From Blastococcus saxobsidens (lineage in GTDB: Bacteria > Actinomycetota > Actinomycetes > Mycobacteriales > Geodermatophilaceae): DNA of 64,000 bases. The stretch lies in the NCBI RefSeq assembly GCF_010682065.1, contig NZ_JAAGWG010000010.1:62001-126000 (forward strand), written 5' to 3'. The position numbers and the translations under genes were made by a program. Numbering within the stretch: position 1 is the first letter of the stretch; the number at the start of each line of letters is the position of its first letter. Shown in pieces: positions 41,611 through 50,675 of this stretch. The notes beneath the pieces are model-generated. The model ran no database searches, was not told where the DNA came from, and was given only the letters and a program-made list of their open reading frames with translations.

Positions 41611-42138
41611 TCACCCTGCTCGCGCGGCCGCTCTCGCCGCCATCCGGGCCACACCACGGCGGTGCAGCAGCCAGCCGCCTCCGATCAGCAGCACCCCGAG
41701 ACCCAGGAAGCCGAGATCCCAGCTCAGTGGTGCGCCGAGGTCGTCGCGCACGTGGTGGACGCCGAGGAGCTGGTGGTCGATCAGCCCCTCGACGAGGTTG
41801 AAGATCCCCCAGCCGACGAGGACGAGCCCGATGTGGAAGCTCCAGCTGGGTGCGATCCGCCCCTGGCGTCAGGAGACGATCGCGGTGACGGTGCCGGCGA
41901 AGGCCAGCACCCAGGTGGCGAGGTGGAAGAAGCCGTCGGCGACGGTGTTGATCTCCAGCCCGGCGAGGGTGGTCGGTTCCCGCCCCTCGACGGAGCTGAG
42001 CATGTGGTGCCACTGCAGGATCTGGTGCAGCACGATGCCGTCGACGAACCCGCCGAAGCCCAGCCCGTAGAGCAGCCCCGTCGCCCGGGAGGGCAACCGC
42101 TGCGGGCTGCCGGCTGTCGGATCCAGTCGCTGCGCCAT
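41611..42138 (-). pseudogene. DUF2243 membrane protein gene with in-frame nonsense codon
   Basis: The frame opens at ATG 42138 with LPSRATGLLYGLGFGGFVDGIVLHQILQWHHML, the DUF2243 signature, and two membrane helices. It stops at TGA 41869-41871 after residue 89. The same frame then continues without shift to a second stop at 41611, encoding the missing second half: SWSFHIGLVLVGWGIFNLVEG, DHQLLGVHHV, and a last helix. Related proteins commonly have Trp at this position, so TGG to TGA is the likely change. It is either a recent pseudogene or a sequencing error. Total length, 174 residues plus the stop position, is normal for the family. Function unknown. Confidence 0.85.
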
Positions 42139-42193
42139 GCCGCTGCGCTACCCCGTCGCCGCCGCCGCACGCCCGCGTCGCATGCTGGAGGGC

Positions 42194-42394
42194 ATGAGCT
42201 CCGATCACGCGGCCGGCCGCGACCAGGCCACCGGGCAGGCACACGCGGTCCTGCGCTCCACGGCCGATCTCCCGGCACCGTGGGCCGCGCTCTGCGGGGC
42301 GCCGGTCGGCGTCGTCCAGGGCAGGTGGGACGGACCACGGGGCACCGGATCGGCCGACCCCTGCCCCGAGTGCCTCCGGCTCGCCGTCGGCTGA
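42194..42394 (+). CDS. Small hypothetical protein with Cys pair
   Basis: A possible 66-residue protein (MSSDHAAGRDQATGQAHAVL start; PWAALCGAPVGVVQGRWDG; DPCPECLRLAVG end). One Cys plus a CPEC pair could bind a metal. A GGAGGG ribosome site lies just upstream, slightly close. An ATG at 42182 is an alternative. Short actinobacterial proteins of this form with ALCG and CPECL exist to my knowledge, but I cannot name a family. It is divergent from the DUF2243 pseudogene. Confidence 0.5.
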   Translation: MSSDHAAGRDQATGQAHAVLRSTADLPAPWAALCGAPVGVVQGRWDGPRGTGSADPCPECLRLAVG

Positions 42395-42444
42395 CCGGGC
42401 CCCGTCCTCGATGAGCGTCGTGCGTTCGTCGACCGGGCCGCCTC

Positions 42445-42462
42445 GTTGTTGGGGATAACGGT
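42445..42462 (+). repeat. 18-bp intergenic repeat, copy 3
   Basis: GTTGTTGGGGATAACGGT, identical to copies 1 and 2, lies between the small plus-strand gene and the tRNA-Pro terminator. Confidence 0.9.
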
Positions 42463-42513
42463 TCTGGGACCCGCAGCGCGGGGGTCGAGGACGGCTGCCC
42501 CCCGGGAACGCAG

Positions 42514-42549
42514 CAGGGGCCGTTCCCGGATGTCCGGGAACGGCCCCTG
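42514..42549 (-). terminator. Hairpin terminator of tRNA-Pro
   Basis: A perfect 17-bp stem (CAGGGGCCGTTCCCGGA and its complement) with a two-base centre, ten bases after the tRNA 3' end on the minus strand. Confidence 0.85.
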
Positions 42550-42558
42550 ACCACTCTG

Positions 42559-42632
42559 TCGGGCTGACAGGATTTGAACCTGCGACCCCCTGACCCCCAG
42601 TCAGGTGCGCTACCAAGCTGCGCTACAGCCCG
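42559..42632 (-). tRNA. tRNA-Pro (anticodon GGG)
   Basis: The minus strand folds into a complete cloverleaf. The acceptor stem is CGGGCTG with CAGCCCG, the D-arm GCGC/GCGC, the anticodon stem CCTGA/TCAGG around loop CTGGGGG (anticodon GGG), and the T-arm GCAGG/CCTGT with loop TTTGAAT. The discriminator is A and CCA is not encoded. It is followed by a strong terminator. No recombination scar or duplicated 3' end is visible, so it does not look like an integration site. Confidence 0.97.
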
Positions 42633-42717
42633 CACGCCGCACGCCTGCCGGGAAACCCCCGGGCCGCGCGGCCGCCCCGGAAGATTACCGCACGTCCGGA
42701 GCCGGCCTCGACGGTGG

Positions 42718-44064
42718 TCAGCCGCGCTTGGCGTCCTTGTCCCGGCCCTCGCGGACCTTCACCGAGATCTCGATCGGCGAGCCGGCGAAGCCCCACTGCT
42801 CGCGCAGCTTGCGCGTCAGGAACCGGCGGTAGCCGGCCTCCAGGAAGCCGGTGGAGAAGACGACGAACCGCGGCGGCCGGACGTCGGCCTGCGTGACGTA
42901 CTTGATCTTCGGAGCGCGACCACCGCGGGCCGGCGGCGGCGTCTCCTGCACCAGCGCGCGGACGAACGTGTTCAGCTCCGCCGTCGGCACGCGGGTCTCC
43001 CACGACGCGATCGCGGCGCGCAGGTGGTCGGCCAGCTTGCCGACGCCCCGGCCGGTGGAGGCCGAGATGTTGACCCGCGTGGCCCACTTCACGTGCGCGA
43101 GGTCGCGGTCGATCTCCCGCTCGAGCTGGGCGTGCCGGTCCTCGTCGAGGGTGTCCCACTTGTTGAAGGCCAGCACCAGCGCGCGGCCGGCGTCCACGAC
43201 CTGGGTGATGACCCGCTGGTCCTGCTCGCTGATGACCTCGTCGGCGGCCAGCAGGACGACGCAGACCTCGGCGGCCTGGATGGCTGCCTCGGTGCGGAGG
43301 CTGGCGTAGTACTCCATGCCGCTGGCGGTGTTGACCTTGCGGCGCAGGCCGGCGGTGTCGACGAACCGCCACTCCTCGCCACCGAGGCTGACGATCGAGT
43401 CGACCGGGTCGACGGTGGTGCCGGCGACGGAGTCGACGACCGAGCGCTCCTCCTTGGCCAGCCGGTTGATCAGGCTGGACTTGCCGACGTTGGGCCGGCC
43501 GACGAGCGCGACCCGGCGCGGGCCGCCCTCCTCCAGCTGCTCGCGGGGCGCGGTGGGCATCGCCTCGAGGACGAGGTCGAGCAGGTCGCCGCTGGAGCGG
43601 CCGTGCAGCGCGCTGACCGGCTGCGGCTCCCCCATGCCGAGGCTCCACAGCTCGGCGGCGTTGGCCTCGCTGCGCTCGTCGTCGACCTTGTTGGCCACGA
43701 GGATCACCGGCCGGTCGCTGCGCCGCAGGATGCGGGCAGCCGCCAGGTCGGTGTCGGTGGCGCCGACCTGGCTGTCGACGACGAAGACGATGACGTCGGC
43801 CGTCTTCATCGCGTACTCGGCCTGCCGGCTGATCGCCCCGCCCAGCCCGGCCGCCTTCGGGTCCCAGCCGCCGGTGTCGACGACGGTGAACCGCTTGCCG
43901 TTCCACAGCGCCTCGTAGCTGATCCGGTCGCGCGTGACCCCCGGTACGTCCTGCACGACGGCGGCGCGGCGGCCGAGGAACCGGTTGACCAGCGTCGACT
44001 TGCCGACGTTCGGCCGACCGACGATCGCGACGACCGGCAGCGGGCCGGTGCTCTCCTCGGTCAT
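42718..44064 (-). CDS. der: Ribosome biogenesis GTPase Der (EngA)
   Basis: A 448-residue essential GTPase that helps mature the 50S subunit. It contains two tandem G domains, each with a full set of motifs: [12 protein letters not shown] and [13 protein letters not shown] (G1), VDTGGW and VDTAGL (G3), NKVD and NKWD (G4). The C-terminal KH-like domain begins near residue 350 ([45 protein letters not shown]). ATG 44064 overlaps the stop of cmk as ATGA. In M. tuberculosis the equivalent genes are Rv1712-Rv1713. Confidence 0.97.
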   Translation of the reverse strand: MTEESTGPLPVVAIVGRPNVGKSTLVNRFLGRRAAVVQDVPGVTRDRISYEALWNGKRFTVVDTGGWDPKAAGLGGAISRQAEYAMKTADVIVFVVDSQVGATDTDLAAARILRRSDRPVILVANKVDDERSEANAAELWSLGMGEPQPVSALHGRSSGDLLDLVLEAMPTAPREQLEEGGPRRVALVGRPNVGKSSLINRLAKEERSVVDSVAGTTVDPVDSIVSLGGEEWRFVDTAGLRRKVNTASGMEYYASLRTEAAIQAAEVCVVLLAADEVISEQDQRVITQVVDAGRALVLAFNKWDTLDEDRHAQLEREIDRDLAHVKWATRVNISASTGRGVGKLADHLRAAIASWETRVPTAELNTFVRALVQETPPPARGGRAPKIKYVTQADVRPPRFVVFSTGFLEAGYRRFLTRKLREQWGFAGSPIEISVKVREGRDKDAKRG

Positions 44065-44762
44065 GCCTGCCTCCCGGCGGGAACGGTCGACGTGGCCAGC
44101 TCGACGACGCGGTCCACGACGCCCTGCTGGTCCAGGTCGGTGCTGTCGACGACGACGGCGTCGGCGGCCGGGCGCAGCGGGCTGTCGGCTCGGCTGCTGT
44201 CGAACTCGTCGCGGCGGCGCAGGTCGGCGGCGAGCACGGCCACCTCGTCCGGCGCGGTGATGGCGAGCTGGCCGGCGCGACGCTGTGCCCGCGCCTCCGG
44301 GCTCGCGGTCAGGTAGATCTTCACCGTGGCGTCGGGCAGCACGACGGTGCCGATGTCCCGGCCCTCCACGACCACCGCGTCGGCCGAGCCGACCAGCGAG
44401 CGCTGCTGGTCGACGAGCTGCCGGCGCACGGCGGGCACCGCCGAGACGGCGGACACCGCGCGGGTGACCTCGACGCCGCGGATCCGGGTGGCGACGTCGA
44501 CGCCGTCGACGCGGACCGTCTCGGTGGCCGCGTCGGTGCCGACCTCGATGCGGGAGGCGGCCACGGTGCGGGCCACCGCCTCGGCGTCGGCGGGGTCGAC
44601 ACCGGCGTCGAGCACCGCGACGGTGGCCGCCCGGTACATCGCGCCGGTGTCGAGGTAGGCCGCACCCAGGCGGGCGGCGACGCCGCGCGCCACGCTGGAC
44701 TTGCCGGTGCCCGACGGTCCGTCGAGGGTCACCTGGCCTCGGAAGGTCATCTGCTCACTCAC
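44061..44762 (-). CDS. cmk: Cytidylate kinase
   Basis: A 233-residue kinase that phosphorylates CMP and dCMP. P-loop [19 protein letters not shown], then [10 protein letters not shown] (CMP-binding), [32 protein letters not shown] (lid and catalytic arginines) and [33 protein letters not shown] 44762 is preceded by a GAGAG ribosome site; ATG 44750, four codons later, is the alternative. It follows aroH by 17 bases and is coupled to der by a four-base overlap. Confidence 0.95.
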   Translation of the reverse strand: MSEQMTFRGQVTLDGPSGTGKSSVARGVAARLGAAYLDTGAMYRAATVAVLDAGVDPADAEAVARTVAASRIEVGTDAATETVRVDGVDVATRIRGVEVTRAVSAVSAVPAVRRQLVDQQRSLVGSADAVVVEGRDIGTVVLPDATVKIYLTASPEARAQRRAGQLAITAPDEVAVLAADLRRRDEFDSSRADSPLRPAADAVVVDSTDLDQQGVVDRVVELATSTVPAGRQA

Positions 44763-44779
44763 TGCTCTCTCGGGTGCGC

Positions 44780-45142
44780 TCACTGCGCGATGTCCCTGCG
44801 CAGCGCGACCGCGCCCCGCAGGTAGACGTGCTGGATGTCGGGGCGGGCCTTCGGTGTCTCGGCGTGCGCCATGAGCCGCAGCACCCGCGGGAGGGCGTGC
44901 GGCACCGCGATCTCCGTGGCGCACATGAGCGGCACGTCACCAAGGCCCAGCTCCCGCGCGGCCAGCGCCGGGAACTCCGAGACGAGGTCGGGGGTGGCCG
45001 TGAACAGGATGCTGATCAGGTCCTCGGGGTCCAGGCCGTTGCGGTCCATGACCGTCCGCACCAGCTCACGGGTCGCCTCGAGCACCTGCTCGCGATCGTC
45101 GGCCTCGACCTGGGTCGCGCCTCGGATGGCTCGGACGGCCAT
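44780..45142 (-). CDS. aroH: Chorismate mutase, AroH class
   Basis: A 120-residue monofunctional AroH-type chorismate mutase converting chorismate to prephenate for Phe and Tyr synthesis. MAVRAIRGATQVEADDREQVLEAT carries the conserved Arg near residue 7. PLMCATEIAVPHALPRVLRLMAH contains the Cys, Glu and Arg of the active site, and the C-terminal IQHVYLRGAVALRRDI completes the fold. ATG 45142 begins the conserved sequence. It precedes cmk by 17 bases in the same orientation. Confidence 0.93.
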   Translation of the reverse strand: MAVRAIRGATQVEADDREQVLEATRELVRTVMDRNGLDPEDLISILFTATPDLVSEFPALAARELGLGDVPLMCATEIAVPHALPRVLRLMAHAETPKARPDIQHVYLRGAVALRRDIAQ

Positions 45143-45272
45143 GCACTCTCCTCGTTCGGCAATGCCACACGACGCCTCCGCGGTCGCTCCGCTCCTCGCT
45201 CGTTCCTCACTGCGATGCTCACGACCTGTCGGCTCCGTCGGCACGCCGGATCGCCGGGTGCCTCGGACGAGT

Positions 45273-46277
45273 CTAGGTAGCGTCCGCCACCGGCCTCCCC
45301 CCTCCGGGTCGGTCGCCCGACTCCTCCCCCGCTGCCGCCAGCCGACGACCCAGCTCGCGAGCCGCCTCCCGCAGCTCCGGGCAGCGCACGATCCGGTACG
45401 GCACGGGCAGCACCACCAGCTGCTCCGCGTACCAGACCGGGTTGCTGGTGCTGCCCAGCACGCGGGCCCGGTCGCGGTCCACGGCCTCCACGCGGCCCAT
45501 CGCCGGCGGCAGCCACCGCGGGACCACCTCGGCCGGCGCGTCCACGACCACCTCGACCTCGAACTCCCAGCCCACGGACAGGTGCACCTCCAGGTCCCGG
45601 ACGGGGTCCAGGTCCTCGGGGGGCACGACCGCCGCGTCGAGCAGCACGACGTGGCCGATGCGGTCGACCCGGTAGGCGCGGCGGGCGCCGGCGCCGTGCG
45701 ACCAGCACAGCAGGTACCAGCGTCCGTGCCGCACCACCAGCGCCCACGGGTCGACGTCGAGCTCCCGTCCGGACGACCCCGCGGCCGACCGGTAGCCGAT
45801 CCGGACGGCCCGCCGCGCGGCGCACGCCTCGACGAGGGCGGCGGTCGTGCCGGGGTCGGGCCGGACCGCGGCCCGGTCCGGGGCCGCGGTCGTCGTCCGC
45901 CGCACCGCCTCCACCTGCGCCGAGAGCCGCTCCGGCAACGAGCGCACGATCTTGCCCAGCGCGCTGCCGACGTGGGCCGTCGGGTCGTCGGCCGCGTGGT
46001 GGCCGTCGAGCACCGCCATGACCAGTCCCAGCGCCTCGTCCGCGGTGAAGACGAGGGGCGGTGGCCGGTGCCGTCGCCCGAGGCGGTACCCGCCGTAGGG
46101 CCCGCGCACCGACTCCACGGGGACGCCCGCCTCGCGCAAGATGGCGACGTAGCGGCGCGCGGCTCGCTCGGTGACGCCCAACGCAGCGGCCAGCCCACCG
46201 GCCGTCACGCCCGGCCGGCTCTGGATGCACTCCAGGGCCAGCAGCGCGCGTGCGGTCGGGCTCGTCTCGGCAGGCAT
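45273..46277 (-). CDS. WYL-domain transcriptional regulator (YafY family)
   Basis: A 334-residue regulator: N-terminal HTH (ARALLALECIQSRPGVTAGGLAAALGVTERAARRYVAILREAG, about 8-55), a linker block GPYGGYRLGRRHRPPPLVFTADEALGLVMAVLDG, and the WYL domain (RAVRIGYRSAAGSSGRELDVDPWALVVRHGRWYLLCWSH, with RAYRVDRI) at about 145-215. WYL domains sense nucleic-acid or nucleotide-like ligands. A C-terminal extension (WCX) completes it. ATG 46277 opens toward the divergent DinB relic, so that gene is its likeliest target. Confidence 0.9.
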   Translation of the reverse strand: MPAETSPTARALLALECIQSRPGVTAGGLAAALGVTERAARRYVAILREAGVPVESVRGPYGGYRLGRRHRPPPLVFTADEALGLVMAVLDGHHAADDPTAHVGSALGKIVRSLPERLSAQVEAVRRTTTAAPDRAAVRPDPGTTAALVEACAARRAVRIGYRSAAGSSGRELDVDPWALVVRHGRWYLLCWSHGAGARRAYRVDRIGHVVLLDAAVVPPEDLDPVRDLEVHLSVGWEFEVEVVVDAPAEVVPRWLPPAMGRVEAVDRDRARVLGSTSNPVWYAEQLVVLPVPYRIVRCPELREAARELGRRLAAAGEESGDRPGGGRPVADAT

Positions 46278-46324
46278 GGCAACCTCTCGCCCAGAACCGG
46301 CAGTAGATCGTCCGGAATGGACCC

Positions 46325-46330
46325 TAGCGT
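46325..46330 (+). promoter_or_regulatory. -10 element of a probable leaderless promoter
   Basis: TAGCGT lies six bases before the ATG at 46337. Confidence 0.45.
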
Positions 46331-46336
46331 CGCGGC

Positions 46337-46898
46337 ATGACCGACGACACCCATCTGGACACCGCCGTCACCGAGCCCGGCCCGGACGCCGGCGAGGCAG
46401 AGATGCTGCTCTTCGCGCTGGACCGCTCCCGGGCGCAGTTCGCCTGGAAGGCGGGGAACCTCGACGCGGCCTCCCTCCACCGGCCCGCTCCCCCGTCGGC
46501 CATGACGCTCGCCGGCCTCCTCAAGCACCTGGCCTGGGTCGAGGAGAGGTACGCCATCGACGTCACGGGCCGTCCGCCCGGCGAACCGTGGCGCTCGGTG
46601 GATTGGGACGCCGACCCCACGTGGGACTGGCGGTCGGCGGCCGAGGACGGCCCCGCGGAGCTGTACGCCCTCTGGCGCGGAGCCGTGCAGCGCTCCCGGG
46701 CGGCCTGGACGGCGGCGCTGGAGGCCCGGGGGTCTCGACCGGCCGGCGTCGTTCACCACCGACGCCGGCGGCCGGTCCCCTGTGCTGCGACGGATCCTGG
46801 TCGACCTGCACGACGAGTACGCCCGCCACGTCGGCCACGCGGACCTGCTCCGCGAGGCGGTCGACGGACTCGTGGGCGAGGACCCACCCCAGGGATGA
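46337..46898 (+). pseudogene. DinB/DUF664 family gene with single-base frameshift
   Basis: The frame from ATG 46337 encodes a DinB-like four-helix protein (MLLFALDRSRAQFAWKAGNL, MTLAGLLKHLAWVEERYAID, AELYALWRGAVQRSRAAWTAALEA). Such proteins are often mycothiol-dependent transferases. At a run of five G (46728-46732) it leaves the family sequence. Reading from 46731 in another frame restores it: LDRPASFTTDAGG, then RRILVDLHDEYARHVGHADLLREAV, ending at TGA 46896-46898. One extra G explains the shift, so it is a recent frameshift or a homopolymer sequencing error. The corrected protein would have about 186 residues, normal for the family. Histidines in LLKHLAW and DEYARHVGH would be the metal ligands. 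Confidence 0.88.
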
Positions 46899-46918
46899 GC
46901 CGGATGGTCCGGGACCTG

Positions 46919-46944
46919 GAGTTCCGGGTTCCTGGGCGGGGAAC

Positions 46945-46946
<2 letters not shown>
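46919..46946 (-). terminator. Possible terminator after the importer ATPase gene
   Basis: GAGTTCC and GGAACTC flank a 14-base loop and overlap the ATPase stop codon at 46945-46947. Confidence 0.35.
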
Positions 46947-48021
<1,075 letters not shown>

Positions 48022-48120
48022 CTCGTGCTCCTGATCTGCTCCCCCGGCGTCGTCGCCGGGATCGGGCTGTCGGATAGGTGGTGCGTCGTGCTGCGGTACG
48101 TCGGGCGGGAGGTCCCGCGG

Positions 48121-49623
48121 TCAGTGGAGGGCGAGGGCTGTCCAGGACACCGGGGGCAGGGTCACGCACAGCGTGCCCTCGACCACGGTGGCGCGGGGGT
48201 TCGGTCGCAGCCCGACCCGCTCCGGCCGGTCGGTGGTGTTGGCCGCGTGCGGGTCCGGATCGGACAGCGTCAGTGCCTCCTCGACGGTGCTCACCCCGAG
48301 TCCGGCGAGGTCGAGGCGGACCTCCACCTCGTCGGCCTGCGAGCGGTTCACGAGGAAGAGCGCGAGCGCACCGCCCTCCCTCGTGGCGGCGGCGTCCACG
48401 ACGGGCACCTCGCCGTACGCCGCGGTGTCGTACGCCGGGCCGTCGACGCGCACGTCCAGGGCGTCGCCGCGCGCCAGGCGGGAGGTGGTCGCGAAGGGGA
48501 AGAACGTCGACTTCCGCCACGCCGGACCCTGCGGCTCGGCCGCGATGGGGGCGATCACGTTCACCAGCTGCGCGATCGAGGCACTGGTCACCCGGTCGGC
48601 GTGCCGGAGCAGCGACATCAGCAGGCTGCCCACCACGACGCCGTCGGCCACCGTGTAGGGCTCCTCGCTGATCGGCGGCGCGAGGGGCCAGTCGTCGATC
48701 CGCTTCGCCAGGTCCGCCGGGACCCGGGACAGGTACCAGACGTTCCACTCGTCGAAGGAGATCGCGAGGCTCTTCGAGCTGCCGCGCACGGCCTTCACGT
48801 GGTCGGCGGTCGCGAGGACCGACTCGATGAACCGGTCCATGTCCGTCGCCGAGGCGAGGAATGAGCCGAGGTCGCCGTCCTTCTCCTCGTAGTACGCGTG
48901 GCAGGAGATGTAGTCGACGTCGTCATAGGCGTGGGTGAGCACGGTGCGCTCCCACTCGCCGAAGGTCGGCATGGCCGCGCCCGACGAGCCGCAGGCGACC
49001 AGCTCGAGGTCCGGGTCGAGCTGGCGCATCGCCTTCGCCGTCCGGGCGGCAAGCTTGCCGTAGTCCTCTGCCGACCGCTGGCCGAGCTGCCACGGCCCGT
49101 CCATCTCGTTGCCGAGGCACCACATCCGGACGTCGAAGGGCCGCTGCCGCCCGTTGCGGATCCGCTGGTCGGCCAGCGTCGTGCCGGAGGGCACGTTGGC
49201 GTACTCGAGGAGGTCCAGCGCCTCCAGCGTGCCGCGGGTGCCGAGGTTGAGCGCGAGCATCAGCTCGGCGCCGACCTTCTCCAGCCAGGAGGCGAACTCG
49301 TGCAGCCCGACCTCGTTGGTCTCCGTGCTGTGCCAGGCGAGGTTGAGCCGGACCGGGCGCTGGTCCCGGGGGCCGACGCCGTCCTCCCACCGGAACCCGG
49401 AGACGAAGTTCCCGCCGGGGTACCGGACCGTGGTCACCCCCATCTCCGTGACGAGGTCGATCACGTCCCGGCGGAACCCCTCCTCGTCCGCCGTCGGGTG
49501 GCCCGGCTCGTGGATGCCGCCGTACACGCCGCGTCCCATGTGCTCGACGAAGGCGCCGAAGAGCCGGCGGGACACCGGGCCCACCGGTCGCGCCGGGTCG
49601 ATGGTCAGGCGTGCACGCAGCAT
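48121..49623 (-). CDS. Alpha-L-arabinofuranosidase, GH51
   Basis: A 500-residue GH51 enzyme that removes arabinofuranosyl side chains from arabinoxylan fragments. The start RLTIDPARPVGPVSRRLFGAFVEHMGRGVYGGI and TTVRYPGGNFVSGFRWEDGVGPRDQRP are family signatures. The acid/base is E173 in MWCLGNEMDGPW and the nucleophile is E292 in ISFDEWNVWYL. The C-terminal beta domain runs from about 380. There is no signal peptide, so it acts in the cytoplasm. The stop of the esterase and ATG 49623 share one base (TGATG), indicating coupling. Confidence 0.95.
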   Translation of the reverse strand: MLRARLTIDPARPVGPVSRRLFGAFVEHMGRGVYGGIHEPGHPTADEEGFRRDVIDLVTEMGVTTVRYPGGNFVSGFRWEDGVGPRDQRPVRLNLAWHSTETNEVGLHEFASWLEKVGAELMLALNLGTRGTLEALDLLEYANVPSGTTLADQRIRNGRQRPFDVRMWCLGNEMDGPWQLGQRSAEDYGKLAARTAKAMRQLDPDLELVACGSSGAAMPTFGEWERTVLTHAYDDVDYISCHAYYEEKDGDLGSFLASATDMDRFIESVLATADHVKAVRGSSKSLAISFDEWNVWYLSRVPADLAKRIDDWPLAPPISEEPYTVADGVVVGSLLMSLLRHADRVTSASIAQLVNVIAPIAAEPQGPAWRKSTFFPFATTSRLARGDALDVRVDGPAYDTAAYGEVPVVDAAATREGGALALFLVNRSQADEVEVRLDLAGLGVSTVEEALTLSDPDPHAANTTDRPERVGLRPNPRATVVEGTLCVTLPPVSWTALALH

Positions 49624-50675
49624 CAGACCGCCCGCGTCCGGGCGGCGGGCGGGCCGGCGGGCGGGCCGGCGGGCGGGCCGGCGGGCAGTGCGGCGGACGG
49701 GGCGGCGAGGACGCCGCGCAGCCAGTCGAGCTGCTCGCGCTGCTGGTGGGCCTCCCCGCCCTCGTGGTCGTTGAACGGGTACACCGTGATGTCCTTCGGT
49801 CCGGCGTACGCGGCGTGGGCGGCGAAGACGGTCGAGGGCGGGCAGATCTCGTCCATGAGGGCGACCGAGAACAGCGCCGGGGCCGACGACAGGCGGCCCA
49901 GGACGGCGGCGTCGAAGTAGCTCAGCGTCGCGAAGACGCGCTGCACGCGGTCCCGGTGCGCCTTGAGGTACCGGACGATCTCCCCGTACGGGTCCCCGGC
50001 GGCGATGCGCGTGGCGCGCGGGAAGTCGCAGAGGAAGGGCACGTCGGCCATGACCGCCCGCACCCCGCCGGCGAGCGCCGAGACGGCGAGCGCGACCCCG
50101 CCGCCCTGGCTGATGCCGGCCACGGCGACCCGGTCGGCGTCGACCTGCGGGTGCCCGCGCAGCACCTCGAGGGCTCTCGTGGCGTCGGTGTACACGCGCC
50201 GGTAGTAGTAGTCCCGCGGGTCCAGCACGCCGCGGGTGAGGAAGCCCGGCTGCGCGGCCGCCGAGCCCACCGGGTCCGCGGTGTCCCCGACCGTCCAGCC
50301 GCTGCCCTGCCCCCGGGTGTCGACGACGAGGTGCGCGAACCCCGCCGACGCCCAGAAGACGTGCTCGTGCGGCAGCCCCCGCCCGCCGTTGTAGCCCATG
50401 AACTGGACCACGCCGGGCAGCGGCCCGTCCCCGCGCACCGCGCCGGCCGGCAGGTGCAGCCAGGCGCGGACCGGGGAGCCGCCGGCGCCGGCGAAGGTCA
50501 CGTCGTGGGTCTCGACGGTCACCAGCCCCGAGTCGACCGGGGTCCAGGTCGCGTCCAGCGGCCACTCCCCCGCCTCGTCGAGGGTCGCCCGCCAGAACTG
50601 CTCGAGGTCCGCGGGCGCGGGGAGCTGCGGGTCGTAGCGCCGCAGCTCCTCCAGCGACAGGTCGGCCTGCGGCAT
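49623..50675 (-). CDS. Acetyl xylan esterase / cephalosporin-C deacetylase family
   Basis: A 350-residue alpha/beta hydrolase of carbohydrate esterase family 7 type. HDVTFAGAGGSPVRAWLHLPAG and VVQFMGYNGGRGLPHEH are family blocks. The nucleophile is S189 in AVAGISQGGGVALAVSAL. The Asp lies in ALMDEICPPSTVFAAH and the His in YPFNDHEGGEAHQQ. It removes acetyl groups from xylo-oligosaccharides. There is no signal peptide. The C-terminus carries a short GPPA repeat, encoded by about three copies of a 12-bp unit. It is coupled at both ends by TGATG junctions with GH3 and GH51. Confidence 0.92.
   Translation of the reverse strand: MPQADLSLEELRRYDPQLPAPADLEQFWRATLDEAGEWPLDATWTPVDSGLVTVETHDVTFAGAGGSPVRAWLHLPAGAVRGDGPLPGVVQFMGYNGGRGLPHEHVFWASAGFAHLVVDTRGQGSGWTVGDTADPVGSAAAQPGFLTRGVLDPRDYYYRRVYTDATRALEVLRGHPQVDADRVAVAGISQGGGVALAVSALAGGVRAVMADVPFLCDFPRATRIAAGDPYGEIVRYLKAHRDRVQRVFATLSYFDAAVLGRLSSAPALFSVALMDEICPPSTVFAAHAAYAGPKDITVYPFNDHEGGEAHQQREQLDWLRGVLAAPSAALPAGPPAGPPAGPPAARTRAV

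Noticed and set aside
42559-42632. tRNA-Pro as an attachment site for the accessory region
   Set aside because: There is no second copy of the tRNA 3' end, no integrase nearby, and der-cmk follow it directly in their conserved order.
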